This document shows, in pieces, positions 35,513 through 44,572 of a stretch of 64,000 nucleotides of DNA. Source of the stretch: Acetobacter sp. UBA5411 (lineage in GTDB: Bacteria > Pseudomonadota > Alphaproteobacteria > Acetobacterales > Acetobacteraceae); contig NZ_DHNR01000019.1 in assembly GCF_002409645.1 (NCBI RefSeq), forward strand, positions 37,827-101,826, in the 5' to 3' direction. The position numbers were made by a program, and so were the translations under genes. The notes beneath the pieces are model-generated. The model ran no database searches and was not told the origin of the DNA. It saw only the letters and a program-made list of their open reading frames with translations. Positions within the stretch are counted from its first letter, which is position 1; each line of letters opens with the position of its first letter.

Positions 35513-36279
35513 GCGAGCACAGGCTTTCCGAGGAGAGGTGTGGAGGGAGCCGCCATATCGCGTTCCGCCATGGGGTCGGCCTGATAAGCCAGAGCGCCAG
35601 CTTCGACCGCGAGACTGAAAGCCCGCGCCATTGCTACCGGATCACCAGCCTTGGCGACGGCTGTATTGATGAGCACCGCGTCATAGCCGAGTTCCATGGC
35701 CTGCGCCGCGTGAGACGGCACACCGATTCCGGCATCGACAACCAGCGGGACATCCGGGAAATGCGCACGGAGAGCACGCAGGCCAAATACGTTGTTCAGG
35801 CCCTTGCCCGAACCAATGGGCGCACCCCACGGCATCAGCACTTCGCATCCTGCCGCCAGCAGTTTTTCCGCCACCACAAGATCTTCCGTTGTGTAGGGGA
35901 AAACCTTGAAACCTTCAGAGGTGAGAATACGCGCCGCTTCCACAAGACCGAAGACATCCGGCTGAAGCGTGTCGGCTTCACCGATAACTTCCAGCTTCAC
36001 CCAATCCGTCTCGAAGACTTCGCGGGCCATGTGAGCCGTGGTGACCGCTTCCTTCACCGTGTGGCATCCGGCGGTATTGGGCAGCACCGGGACTTCAAGT
36101 TCGCGAATGAGGGACCAGAATGCCTGACCGGCTTTCTGACCGGCCGATTCACGGCGCAATGAGACCGTGATCACGCCTGCCTGCGCCGCCTTTACAGCAG
36201 AGGCAAGGATTTCAGGAGAAGGATACTGGGCCGTGCCGAGCATCAGGGGAGAGGAAAGTGTGGTTCCGTAAAACTTCAT
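35509..36279 (-). CDS. thiG: Thiazole synthase
   Basis: Forms the thiazole phosphate of thiamine from deoxyxylulose phosphate, dehydroglycine and ThiS-thiocarboxylate. The 256-residue sequence begins MKFYGTTLSSPLMLGTAQYPS and has VKLEVIGEADTLQPD, whose Lys forms the Schiff base. The PWGAPIGSGKGLNN phosphate-site loop and the VDAGIGVPSHAAQAMELG ending are also ThiG-like. The ATG at 36279, preceded by AGGTGG and just after the thiS stop, was preferred to the upstream in-frame start that lies inside thiS. Confidence 0.95.
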   Translation of the reverse strand: MKFYGTTLSSPLMLGTAQYPSPEILASAVKAAQAGVITVSLRRESAGQKAGQAFWSLIRELEVPVLPNTAGCHTVKEAVTTAHMAREVFETDWVKLEVIGEADTLQPDVFGLVEAARILTSEGFKVFPYTTEDLVVAEKLLAAGCEVLMPWGAPIGSGKGLNNVFGLRALRAHFPDVPLVVDAGIGVPSHAAQAMELGYDAVLINTAVAKAGDPVAMARAFSLAVEAGALAYQADPMAERDMAAPSTPLLGKPVLA

Positions 36280-36283
36280 TGTT

Positions 36284-36481
36284 TTATCCACCTTGCATGG
36301 GAGCGACGATTTCAATCTTCATCCCCTCTGCAATGGCCAGATGAGAGCGACGGGAGGCTGGTACGAAGTCACCATCCACAGCGGTGGCGATGCGCGCACC
36401 CTTCAGGCCGAGTTCATCGACAAGCGCGGCAAGAGTGGAGGCACTTACCTCACGGGCTTCGTCGTTGACCAGAATGTTCAT
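36284..36481 (-). CDS. thiS: Sulfur carrier protein ThiS
   Basis: A 65-residue ubiquitin-fold carrier whose C-terminal Gly-Gly is thiocarboxylated and donates sulfur to ThiG. The sequence ends IVAPMQGG as required, and starts MNILVNDEAREV. GGGAGG lies five bases before the ATG. Four bases separate its stop from the thiG start. No thiF is seen in the window. Confidence 0.93.
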   Translation of the reverse strand: MNILVNDEAREVSASTLAALVDELGLKGARIATAVDGDFVPASRRSHLAIAEGMKIEIVAPMQGG

Positions 36482-36567
36482 GTCAGCCTCCCTGACCAGA
36501 CGTCGTCACTTGCATGGTTCATGCATCACTTGGGGCTTTCAGGAAGGCCACGCAAGTCGCAGATGTT

Positions 36568-37539
36568 TCAAGAATCGAATACGAGCTTCTCGACCTGTTC
36601 GCCCAGCCATGGCGAAAGAAGATAGCCGTGACGGTACATGCCATTGACGAAAATGGAGCGGCCTTCCTGCGTCACGAGCGGGACATTATCCGGATAGGAC
36701 GGCCTTAAGCCTGTCCCGATATCCACGATTTCAGCTTCCGCAAAACCAGGGTGCAGCGTCCATGCCGCGTTGAGCAGTTCGCTCATCGACCGAAGCGTCA
36801 TCGGTCCGTCATTCTCGCTTTCGATCATCGTTGCGCCGACCATGAACAGGTGATCAGCCCGGGGTACTATATAGATAGGAATACGGGGATGCAGCATCCG
36901 CACTGGCCTGTGCAGTTCAACGTCGGCACAGCGTAGAAGAAGCATCTCTCCTCTCACGCCTCGCAGCGCAGAAAGTTCCTTCCGTGCCCGCAAACCTGTG
37001 GCATCGACGATCCAGTCGAAAGATTCGTCAGTGGGTGCGTTCGGAGTATTCAACAGCAGGCGGCCGCCCAGTTCGTTGACCAGACGATCAGCGAGGGCAG
37101 GGAGCGCCTTTCGTGGATCGAGATGCCCTTCTTCCGGGAAGAAGAGGGCTTTCTGAAAACGGTCAGCGAGATCCGGTTCCAGTTCGCCGATCTCCTGCGG
37201 ACCAATTTCCCGGAAATGACTGGTGCGGCGTCCAAAGCGGGCGATTTCTGCTGTGTCGCGGGGAGGTGCGACCACAAGACTGCCGTTGGACTGCACATCT
37301 GGCACGTTGGCGCGCCACCAGGCGAGGGAATCAATTGAACGTTCAGTCACTTCCGGCGGCGCTGACTCTGCTTCACACCAAGGGGCGAGCATGCCGCCCG
37401 CCATCCAGGATGCGCCCGAGCCAACCTTCGGTCCAGCCTCGGCAAGGGTGACGCGCGCTCCCCGACTGGCCAGTCTGACAGCGGCAACAAGACCCGCAAC
37501 GCCTGCGCCGCGGACCAGAATGTTTTGAGGGCGTGTCAT
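36568..37539 (-). CDS. thiO: Glycine oxidase ThiO (FAD-dependent)
   Basis: Oxidises glycine to iminoacetate, the dehydroglycine used by ThiG in aerobic thiamine synthesis. The 323-residue DAO-fold protein has the FAD motif VRGAGVAGLVAAVRLASRG at the N-terminus, GASWMAGGMLAPWCEAE and a C-terminal TGLRPSYPDNVPLV with GMYRHGYLLSP. GGGAGG precedes the start. First gene of the operon, 86 bases before thiS. I looked for a TPP riboswitch in the leader and did not see one. Confidence 0.92.
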   Translation of the reverse strand: MTRPQNILVRGAGVAGLVAAVRLASRGARVTLAEAGPKVGSGASWMAGGMLAPWCEAESAPPEVTERSIDSLAWWRANVPDVQSNGSLVVAPPRDTAEIARFGRRTSHFREIGPQEIGELEPDLADRFQKALFFPEEGHLDPRKALPALADRLVNELGGRLLLNTPNAPTDESFDWIVDATGLRARKELSALRGVRGEMLLLRCADVELHRPVRMLHPRIPIYIVPRADHLFMVGATMIESENDGPMTLRSMSELLNAAWTLHPGFAEAEIVDIGTGLRPSYPDNVPLVTQEGRSIFVNGMYRHGYLLSPWLGEQVEKLVFDS

Positions 37540-37794
37540 GAGAGCCTCCCTTGCTGCCAGAGCCGAAAATTGTGCGCCACGATGGCGATCTTCCGATGGT
37601 TTGTTAAGGGGGGCGAACGCTTGTCAGCAGAGAGCTTTCTGCGGGCCATTCAGCATCAGACGATCTTTTTCAGTTTTTAGCGAAAAAAAATGATAATCAG
37701 GAGTAGTTAGGGTCCCATTGACCATGCGTTCAGGTTGTAACGATCTGAGGATTTGCTAATAAGTTGCCCAGATAAGTCCGTCGGAGAAAATGGA

Positions 37795-38934
37795 ATGACT
37801 GAACCGGTAACGCCACCGCATCTTACTCCCTCCGATCTGGCAAATAATGAAAGAGCCGTTGCTTATTATAATGAGCATGGCTGCGACACTGTCGAGAAGG
37901 CGTTTTACCTCGCCAATATTCTCCATACCGATCGGTGTGTTGCGGAAGCGGCCCGCGTTTATCACATCGGATATGATCTTCATTCAAAATCTCCGGACCA
38001 GCATCCCGGCGCGCACATCCTGTTGCATGTGAGCCTTCTCTGCCAGTTGAAGGCCGGTCTGCCGCTCGACCCAGCAGATATGGATGCTCTACGGTCTCTG
38101 TCGCTGCCACTCTATAATTACATCCTCGGTATCCAGACGGCATGGACAACAGGCGACCTGATCAAGGCCGCCCGCATCATGGGGAACTGTTACGACGAGT
38201 TCCACACGGGCGAAGAGTGTGACCGGCTGTATCTGGAGGTCATGAATCGCCTCTACACAGAACAGATGCGTAACGGTGTGGCAGACAGCCGTGTGCCGGG
38301 CGCTCTCATCCCACGCAAGATTTTCATGTACTGGGATAAGGAAACGCCGGACGAGGTTGAGCGTAACTTTGAATATCACCGCAATCTCAAGGGCATTGAG
38401 GTCAAAACCTTCAATCAGGAAGAAGCCGCCCAGTGGCTGTATGACGTCTACGGCGTCGAGGCCCGGAACCTGTTCCTGAGCACCCGTCATCCTGCTGAGG
38501 CTGCTGACTTCCTTCGCGCCCATGTCATCCAGAAGCTCGGCGGCTGGTGGCTTGATGCCGATATCCGTATCCGTTCCGAGGAAGTTTTCTTTGAGCGGCT
38601 ATCCCATCACCACTCGCATGTGTTCCTGCTGACCCATGACAGCGTGGTGCATAACGACTTCTTCGGTTCGGTCTCGAACAGCCCGATTCTGGAAGACGTT
38701 CTGCTGTCGCTCTATCGGAACTGCTATCTGCATCCGGGTCTGTACATCCCCTACAAGACCGGCCCCGGTGTATTCGAGCGCGCTCTGAACCGCACGTTCC
38801 ATGCAGATTTCATGCGGGTGCGTCCGATCCCGTCCATGATCGTGTATGACAATCACGTATTCTCCGAAATCATCGAAGAACTGCACGTGGACTACAAGTT
38901 TCAGGGCAAGTCCTGGCACGCGGTCAGCAACTGA
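37795..38934 (+). CDS. Glycosyltransferase with DXD sugar-binding region (GT32-like)
   Basis: A 379-residue cytosolic protein. The first ~170 residues are helical, and the catalytic part begins at PRKIFMYWDKETPDEV. The diagnostic LGGWWLDADIRI supplies the DXD metal/nucleotide-sugar motif, preceded by the ADFLRAHVIQKLGG helix common to the Gly_transf_sug family. Such enzymes modify polysaccharides or proteins, but donor and acceptor are unknown. ATG 37795 has CGGAG eight bases ahead; the upstream in-frame ATG at 37753 lacks one. No polysaccharide cluster surrounds it. Confidence 0.82.
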   Translation: MTEPVTPPHLTPSDLANNERAVAYYNEHGCDTVEKAFYLANILHTDRCVAEAARVYHIGYDLHSKSPDQHPGAHILLHVSLLCQLKAGLPLDPADMDALRSLSLPLYNYILGIQTAWTTGDLIKAARIMGNCYDEFHTGEECDRLYLEVMNRLYTEQMRNGVADSRVPGALIPRKIFMYWDKETPDEVERNFEYHRNLKGIEVKTFNQEEAAQWLYDVYGVEARNLFLSTRHPAEAADFLRAHVIQKLGGWWLDADIRIRSEEVFFERLSHHHSHVFLLTHDSVVHNDFFGSVSNSPILEDVLLSLYRNCYLHPGLYIPYKTGPGVFERALNRTFHADFMRVRPIPSMIVYDNHVFSEIIEELHVDYKFQGKSWHAVSN

Positions 38935-38950
38935 TCGGTTCATTCAAGAA

Positions 38951-38979
38951 GGGTATTACCCGTTTGACGGGTGATACCC
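38951..38979. terminator. Hairpin at the junction of convergent genes
   Basis: GGGTATtACCCG/CGGGTgATACCC, a long stem with one mismatch and a five-base loop. It overlaps the last codons of the pseudouridine synthase gene and lies 17 bases after the glycosyltransferase stop. No T run, so termination strength is uncertain. Confidence 0.45.
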
Positions 38980-39639
38980 GCAGCGTCTTAACGCCGCCTC
39001 CATGTGGGGCGGCGGCGGCGCGACAGCCGTGATCGGCGTGGGAAGTTGCAGAGTTAGCTCCCGACTCAGAAGCTGTAACGGACCTGAAGTCTCATTTTTT
39101 CCTTCCAAATAGATCGGGTCGCCTTTGATGGGCGTACCCAGCAACGCGCAATGAATCCGTGCCTGATGGGTCCGACCTGTATGCAGCGTCAGTTCTACCC
39201 ATGAACAGACGCCATCTGTTCCCAGACGTTTCAATGTCGTGCGTGCGTTTTGCCCGTCCGTGGCGGTGCACATTCTCCATCCACCAGACTTCGAACTGAT
39301 TTTCTTTAGAGGCTGATCGATCTCGGCCATTTCCGGTGGAACGCCCTGCACGATGGCCCAATAGATCTTGCGGGTGAGGCCTTGGAAGAAGCAGGACTGC
39401 ATTGCCAGCAACGTCTGTTTGCGCAGGGCAATGGCAAGGCAACCCGCCGTGTCGGTATCCAGTCTGTGCGCCAGCCACGGACCGTCTTTCCGTCGGCTCA
39501 TCAGGGGAAACCAGTCTTCAACGCTGGGTCCGCCGCGAGGTCCGGGATGAACCGGCAGGCCAGCGGGCTTATTGATGATAAGCGCCTGATTGCTTTCATA
39601 GAGCGTTTCAAACGGGAGTGTTGAAGTGAGACCCGTCAT
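38956..39639 (-). CDS. RluA-family RNA pseudouridine synthase
   Basis: A 227-residue enzyme converting uridine to pseudouridine in rRNA or tRNA. Motif I reads IINKPAGLPVHPG, motif II LAHRLDTDTAGCLAIA with the catalytic Asp in HRLDTDT, and the late motif ELTLHTGRTHQARIH. There is no S4 domain, so it resembles short members such as RluA or TruC. The modified position cannot be predicted. Converges on the glycosyltransferase gene. Confidence 0.9.
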   Translation of the reverse strand: MTGLTSTLPFETLYESNQALIINKPAGLPVHPGPRGGPSVEDWFPLMSRRKDGPWLAHRLDTDTAGCLAIALRKQTLLAMQSCFFQGLTRKIYWAIVQGVPPEMAEIDQPLKKISSKSGGWRMCTATDGQNARTTLKRLGTDGVCSWVELTLHTGRTHQARIHCALLGTPIKGDPIYLEGKNETSGPLQLLSRELTLQLPTPITAVAPPPPHMEAALRRCGYHPSNG

Positions 39640-39828
39640 GACCGTTCACTCATTTCCAGCATCAGAGGAAGCCTTCACCGCTTCTCTAGGAATAAGACCT
39701 TGAGAGGGGAAGGCTGAAATCGAAAGCCGCTGCATTCGACGCAACGAATGAAGAAGCGCGATAAGGAAGTAGTTTGAACCATCCCGTTAAGCCAGAGCGC
39801 AGTGGAATGGCTCTATCCAAACTGGGCG

Positions 39829-42732
39829 TCAGTCCTCTGCGCCACGCCCGATCAGCACCTTCCGGCGTCCCACATGGTCGGCAGCCGTCACGATACCGTT
39901 CTTCTCCATCTGTTCGATCAGCTTGGCGGCGCGGTTATAGCCAATCGATAGATGACGCTGAACGAAGGAGGTGGATGCCTTGCCTTCGCGGATCACAATG
40001 GCCACGGCCTTGTCATACAGACCGCCTGCTTCACCATCGCCGCCGCCACTTCCGGCATCGAAGGCTCCCGCAGCGCTGTCGTCCTCGCGTTCGGAGATGA
40101 CGTCCTCGTCGTAAATCGGCTCGCCCTGTTCGCGCAGGAACTCGACCACCGCTTCGACTTCGCTGTCCGCCACGAATGGTCCATGCACACGCGTGATGCG
40201 ACCACCGCCCTGCATGAACAGCATGTCGCCTTGGCCCAGAAGCTGCTCTGCGCCCTGTTCGCCAAGGATCGTGCGGCTGTCGAACTTGCTGATGACCTGG
40301 AAGGAAATGCGCGTCGGGAAGTTGGCCTTGATGGTGCCGGTGATCACGTCCACAGACGGACGCTGCGTCGCCATGATGACGTGGATGCCGGCCGCACGGG
40401 CTTTCTGCGCGAGACGCTGGACAGCGGCGTCGATTTCCTTGCCCGCCGTCATCATCAGATCGGCCATTTCGTCAATAACCACAACGATAAAGGGCAGGGG
40501 ATCGAGCGTCAGGGACTGTTCTTCGAAAATCGGGTTGCCGGTTTCCGGATCGTAGCCCGTCTGGACACGGCGCGTGACTTCCTCGCCGCGCTCACGAACC
40601 TGCGCAGCCCGTTCGTTATAACCGGCGATATTACGAACCTGCAGATGCGCCATGGCGCGATAGCGGCGGTCCATCTCGCGCACGACCCATTTCAGGGCGG
40701 TGACGGCCTTGTTCGGCTCGGTGACGACAGGCGTCAGCAGGTGAGGGATGCCGTCATAGATCGACAGTTCCAGCACCTTCGGGTCGATCATGATCAGGCG
40801 GCACTCGTCCGGAGAATGCCGGAAGAGCAGCGACAGGATCATCGCGTTGATCCCGACCGACTTGCCGGAGCCGGTGGTGCCTGCGACGAGCAGATGCGGC
40901 ATCTTGGCGAGATCACCAAAGACCGGCTCGCCAGCGATGTCCTTGCCGAGAGCCAACTCAAGCCGCGCCGTCGTGTTCACCCATTCCGGGCATTTGAACA
41001 GCTCGGAGAGATACACCGTCTCCCGGGTCGCATTCGGGACTTCAATACCGATGACATTACGACCGGGAACGGTGGCGATACGGACACTGAGCACGGACAG
41101 GGAGCGGGCTACGTCGTCCGCCAGACCGATGACGCGAGCGGCACGGATACCGGGCGCGGGCTCAAGCTCATACAGCGTGACCACCGGGCCTGGATGCAGA
41201 TCGACAATCCGCCCCTGCACGCCGAAGTCGGCAAGAACCGTCTCAAGAAGGCGGGCATTCCCTTCCAGCATTTCCCGCGACGGGGCCATGGCGGCGCGTG
41301 AGGCGGGCGGAAGTTTCAGCAGGGAGACAGGTGGCAGAACCCATCCCTGAGACGCTTTGGCTGCTTCGCGGCGACCTGATGCTGAACCGCCATCATTCTC
41401 CGAGCGTCCACCAAACAGTTTGGAAAGGAGAGACTTCTTGCCTTCACCTTCAGCAGGTGCACCGTAGCCGGCAGACTGTGTGACCGGTTCAGGACGGACA
41501 GCCTGCGGGGGGGGAGGTGCTGGCTGTGAGGATGCTGGTGCCTGAAGATCAGAAACCTCGGTCTGCTCATCCCGGTAAGCTGAGAGACGCTCGGTCGGCG
41601 GCGGGGCGTCATTCACCGGACCGGGCAGGGCGTAGACCGGCTCATCCTCATTGACCGTGTTGGCAGGCCTGCGACCGGTCGGGCGGTTGGCCGGAGGTGA
41701 TTCCGGAGAAGGCGCCAGAAGGGCAAGATCGGTTCCGGTCGGAGCCGTGCTTCTGGTGGCGGCAGGCTGTCTTGCTGTTTCGGAACGCGGCGGCGGTGGC
41801 GCAAAGCGGGTTTCCTGCGCGGCCTTTGCGGCAAGATACTGCCCGGCTGATGCGGTGGAAGCCTTGGCGCGCCGAGGAATCCACGACCGTTTGCTGCCAT
41901 TGTCCTGTTCGACAAAGCCGGTTTCGGAACCGGCTGTTTCATAGCCATTGCCGTAGTCGGCGCGTGCGTATGCGTCCTCCTGCCCCGGAAGGGTGCGACG
42001 CTGACGGGCAATAATCACCTTGGCGAGGCGACCGGGCTGACGACCGATGAGCAGCATGGTCGCGCCCGTCATGCGGGCGATGCTGTTCCACTCATTCTTG
42101 TCGAGCCCGAACGCCAGAGCGCCCAGAAGAACAGCAAGAATCAGACCGAGGAACCAGATGATGACGCCGCCCGCAGGACCAATGGCGGACATTCCGGCGG
42201 CAACGGCTTCCCGCGCTATGCTGGCTCCGATTCCGCCACCGATACCTGCGTCAGATGGCCATGCCGGCGCGTGAAAGGCCGTGATCAGAATGGGGAGCGC
42301 CGCAAGAAGGGCTGCTCCCACTGGAAGAAGGAAACAGAGGGCGACAGCCCGTATTACGAAGACGCTCAGACCGCGATGCCGGAAGATTCTCCATCCCCAT
42401 GCGGCGAGGGCCACAATCAGCAGCGCTGTGGAGAGACCAACAGCCTGGATGAGAATGTCGGCCAGAAACGCTCCCGGTCGTCCAAGCAGGTTCGTGGGCG
42501 CTCTGTCAGTCGACACATCAGGTGAGGGGTCGAGCGGGTCATAGCTCCAGAAACAGGCCGTCAGGACGAGCGCCAGCACCCATAGCAGAACGCCGCCAAG
42601 TTCATCACCTCGGCGTTTCAGCGACGTTTTCGTCGTGGCGGATGAAAGGCTGGCTGGAAGGATGCGGCTGATACGCGCCAAGAAACCGGTCCCAAGGTTG
42701 CAGTGTTCAAAAGCTGGATGCGCCCGCCTCAT
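39829..42732 (-). CDS. ftsK: DNA translocase FtsK
   Basis: Couples septation with chromosome segregation, pumping DNA toward XerCD-dif. The ~967-residue protein has four N-terminal membrane segments, a long Pro/Gln/Ala-rich linker and a RecA-like motor. The motor has Walker A GTTGSGKSVGINAMI and Walker B FIVVVIDEMADLMM. The C-terminal gamma winged helix reads YDKAVAIVIREGKASTSFVQRHLSIGYNRAAKLIEQME and recognises KOPS sites. The frame extends upstream to a TTG at 42777; I prefer the ATG at 42732, though neither has a clear ribosome site. Confidence 0.95.
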   Translation of the reverse strand: MRRAHPAFEHCNLGTGFLARISRILPASLSSATTKTSLKRRGDELGGVLLWVLALVLTACFWSYDPLDPSPDVSTDRAPTNLLGRPGAFLADILIQAVGLSTALLIVALAAWGWRIFRHRGLSVFVIRAVALCFLLPVGAALLAALPILITAFHAPAWPSDAGIGGGIGASIAREAVAAGMSAIGPAGGVIIWFLGLILAVLLGALAFGLDKNEWNSIARMTGATMLLIGRQPGRLAKVIIARQRRTLPGQEDAYARADYGNGYETAGSETGFVEQDNGSKRSWIPRRAKASTASAGQYLAAKAAQETRFAPPPPRSETARQPAATRSTAPTGTDLALLAPSPESPPANRPTGRRPANTVNEDEPVYALPGPVNDAPPPTERLSAYRDEQTEVSDLQAPASSQPAPPPPQAVRPEPVTQSAGYGAPAEGEGKKSLLSKLFGGRSENDGGSASGRREAAKASQGWVLPPVSLLKLPPASRAAMAPSREMLEGNARLLETVLADFGVQGRIVDLHPGPVVTLYELEPAPGIRAARVIGLADDVARSLSVLSVRIATVPGRNVIGIEVPNATRETVYLSELFKCPEWVNTTARLELALGKDIAGEPVFGDLAKMPHLLVAGTTGSGKSVGINAMILSLLFRHSPDECRLIMIDPKVLELSIYDGIPHLLTPVVTEPNKAVTALKWVVREMDRRYRAMAHLQVRNIAGYNERAAQVRERGEEVTRRVQTGYDPETGNPIFEEQSLTLDPLPFIVVVIDEMADLMMTAGKEIDAAVQRLAQKARAAGIHVIMATQRPSVDVITGTIKANFPTRISFQVISKFDSRTILGEQGAEQLLGQGDMLFMQGGGRITRVHGPFVADSEVEAVVEFLREQGEPIYDEDVISEREDDSAAGAFDAGSGGGDGEAGGLYDKAVAIVIREGKASTSFVQRHLSIGYNRAAKLIEQMEKNGIVTAADHVGRRKVLIGRGAED

Positions 42733-42864
42733 ACGGTCGCATGGAATGCGAACATATCGCGTGCAGGGTGCATCCAAAAGGTGAGGAACCGTTCTTAAAG
42801 CCCGGATATGGCCAAAAAGCGAAGATTTTTTGAGTTCGTGAAGAAGGTTGCCCTGACTTCATGT

Positions 42865-44295
42865 TCACGGGGCGCGATACTGCCCCAGAGCGTCAGCCAT
42901 CAGATCAATCTCGGTCAGCTTGTCTCCAAGCGCGGCCCAGTCATCCTGCTCGCTTAGTTTTGTCCAAAGCGCCTCGACCGTTGTGATGAGCATGTCACAG
43001 GGCTGACCGCTTGAAAAATAAGGATGATCTGCGGAATAGGAGGCGACCGGATCCCGTTTTTCGAGCAGACCGCGCGCCTCAGCAAACGCGCTGTCACGAT
43101 AGAGATCACCACGCTCGCCATTCAGCGCACGCTCCGCACCACCACTGCCCCCATACCAGTCGAAGGGAAGGCAATGGAACGGAATGCCTGAGGTTTCCAT
43201 GAACAGTGTTACCGCATGTCGCAAGGCGCGGTCTGTTTCGACGGTGTCCGGACGCACGCCCAGACGACGGCACCATGCGAGATCCAGTTCCCGTTCATAA
43301 AGCGCCGGGAAGCGGGAAAGAACGTCTGTCAGCCCAGCGTGTGGAGCAAATTCCAGCAGACATTCGGCCAGACGGGCCAGATTCCACAGCAGTGCCTGAG
43401 GCTGGCGTCCATAGGCGTACAGGCCGTTATGGTCGAAATAGGCGGCAGTAAAGTTTGCATCGAACCGGGGCAGGAACCGCCACGGACCATAATCGAAACT
43501 CTCGCCCGTAATGGCGATATTGTCCGTGTTCAGAACGCCATGCACAAAGCCCGCAGCCATCCACTGGGCACCCACACGGGCAACGCGGCTACACACGGCT
43601 TCAAACAGCGCCAGCGCTTCGTTGCCGTCTTCCGGGACGGACAGATCGGGGTAGTAGGTTTCCCTTACGTAGGTGACGAGCTGCTTCAGCGCTTCTGTCT
43701 CGGCATTGGCCGCAAGGCGCTGGAAGGTGCCGATACGGATGTGGGAGTGGCCGAGCCGCACGAGGACAGCCGAGCGCGTCGGGGACGGCTCGTCGTGACG
43801 CTCCAGATTTTCTCCGGTCTCAATCAGGCTGAAAGCGCGAGAGGTCTCAACACCCAGCGCTTCCAGCATGGAGGCGGCCAGAATTTCTCGCACGCCGCCC
43901 TTGAGCGTCAGACGACCGTCGCCGCCGCGTGACCAGGGCGTGCGACCGCTGCCCTTGGTGCCGAGGTCGAGCAGACGCCCGGTGTCATCGCGTAACTGTG
44001 CGAACAGAAAACCGCGGCCATCGCCGAGATCAGGGTTGTACTGTCGGAACTGGTGGCCATGATACCGGAGCGCCAGGGGGTGCGGCAGGGAGCCGGGAAG
44101 AGGCTTGAACCGGCCGAAATGTTCGACCCATTCGTCCTCGGTCAGCGTATCGAGACCGACCGTGGCCGCCGCGCGGTTGTTCCGGTAGCGCAGCTTGTGC
44201 ATGGGGAAGCTGGCAGGCTCCACGACATCGTAAAACAGACCACCGAGGCGGGTGTGATCACGGGCCGGATGAAAAGCTTGTGAAAATGGCATCAA
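42865..44295 (-). CDS. selO: Protein adenylyltransferase SelO (YdiU)
   Basis: Pseudokinase-fold enzyme that transfers AMP to protein Ser/Thr/Tyr. The 476-residue sequence has LALRYHGHQFRQYNPDLGDGRG and LDLGTKGSGRTPWSRGGDGRLTLKGGVREIL. It also has VRLGHSHIRIGTFQ and the HGVLNTDNIAITGES segment with the DYGPWRF metal loop, matching SelO. No selenocysteine-like UGA extension is apparent at the C-terminus; like many bacterial forms it ends without Cys-X-X-Sec. It stands alone, divergent from the DUF3311 gene. Confidence 0.92.
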   Translation of the reverse strand: MMPFSQAFHPARDHTRLGGLFYDVVEPASFPMHKLRYRNNRAAATVGLDTLTEDEWVEHFGRFKPLPGSLPHPLALRYHGHQFRQYNPDLGDGRGFLFAQLRDDTGRLLDLGTKGSGRTPWSRGGDGRLTLKGGVREILAASMLEALGVETSRAFSLIETGENLERHDEPSPTRSAVLVRLGHSHIRIGTFQRLAANAETEALKQLVTYVRETYYPDLSVPEDGNEALALFEAVCSRVARVGAQWMAAGFVHGVLNTDNIAITGESFDYGPWRFLPRFDANFTAAYFDHNGLYAYGRQPQALLWNLARLAECLLEFAPHAGLTDVLSRFPALYERELDLAWCRRLGVRPDTVETDRALRHAVTLFMETSGIPFHCLPFDWYGGSGGAERALNGERGDLYRDSAFAEARGLLEKRDPVASYSADHPYFSSGQPCDMLITTVEALWTKLSEQDDWAALGDKLTEIDLMADALGQYRAP

Positions 44296-44392
44296 ACTGG
44301 GCTTTCACGGGAAGATCTATTGACTTCCCGATGGTCATTTTACAGTGTCAACAAATCCGACACACACACGAATAATAAGAAGTGGTCGCTTA

Positions 44393-44572
44393 ATGAAAAT
44401 TTTCAATATCCTGCTTATAGCGCCCTTCATCGGGTTGCTGTGGGTGCCCTTCTATAACCACCAGACTCCGATGCTGCTCGGATTCCCGTTTTTCTATTGG
44501 TACCAGTTCGCCTGGGTGCCGGTCACCTCGGTTCTGATCTGGCTTGCCTGGAAAAAGGGAGAGCAGTCATGA
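44393..44572 (+). CDS. DUF3311 small membrane subunit
   Basis: A 59-residue membrane protein with two hydrophobic helices: ILLIAPFIGLLWVPFYN, then FFYWYQFAWVPVTSVLIWLAW. Such proteins accompany MctP-like symporters. The stop overlaps the symporter start by ATGA, which strongly supports co-translation. ATG at 44393 (MKIFNILL) is taken; the longer reading adds a hydrophilic tail without support. Confidence 0.82.
   Translation: MKIFNILLIAPFIGLLWVPFYNHQTPMLLGFPFFYWYQFAWVPVTSVLIWLAWKKGEQS

Noticed and set aside
37540..37794. TPP riboswitch ahead of thiO
   Set aside because: Searched the minus-strand leader for the conserved CTGAGA and related THI-box elements; none seen.
39952..41301. 449-codon + frame opposite ftsK
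   Set aside because: Shadow of the conserved FtsK motor; composition (His, Asp, Arg) is typical of an antisense frame.
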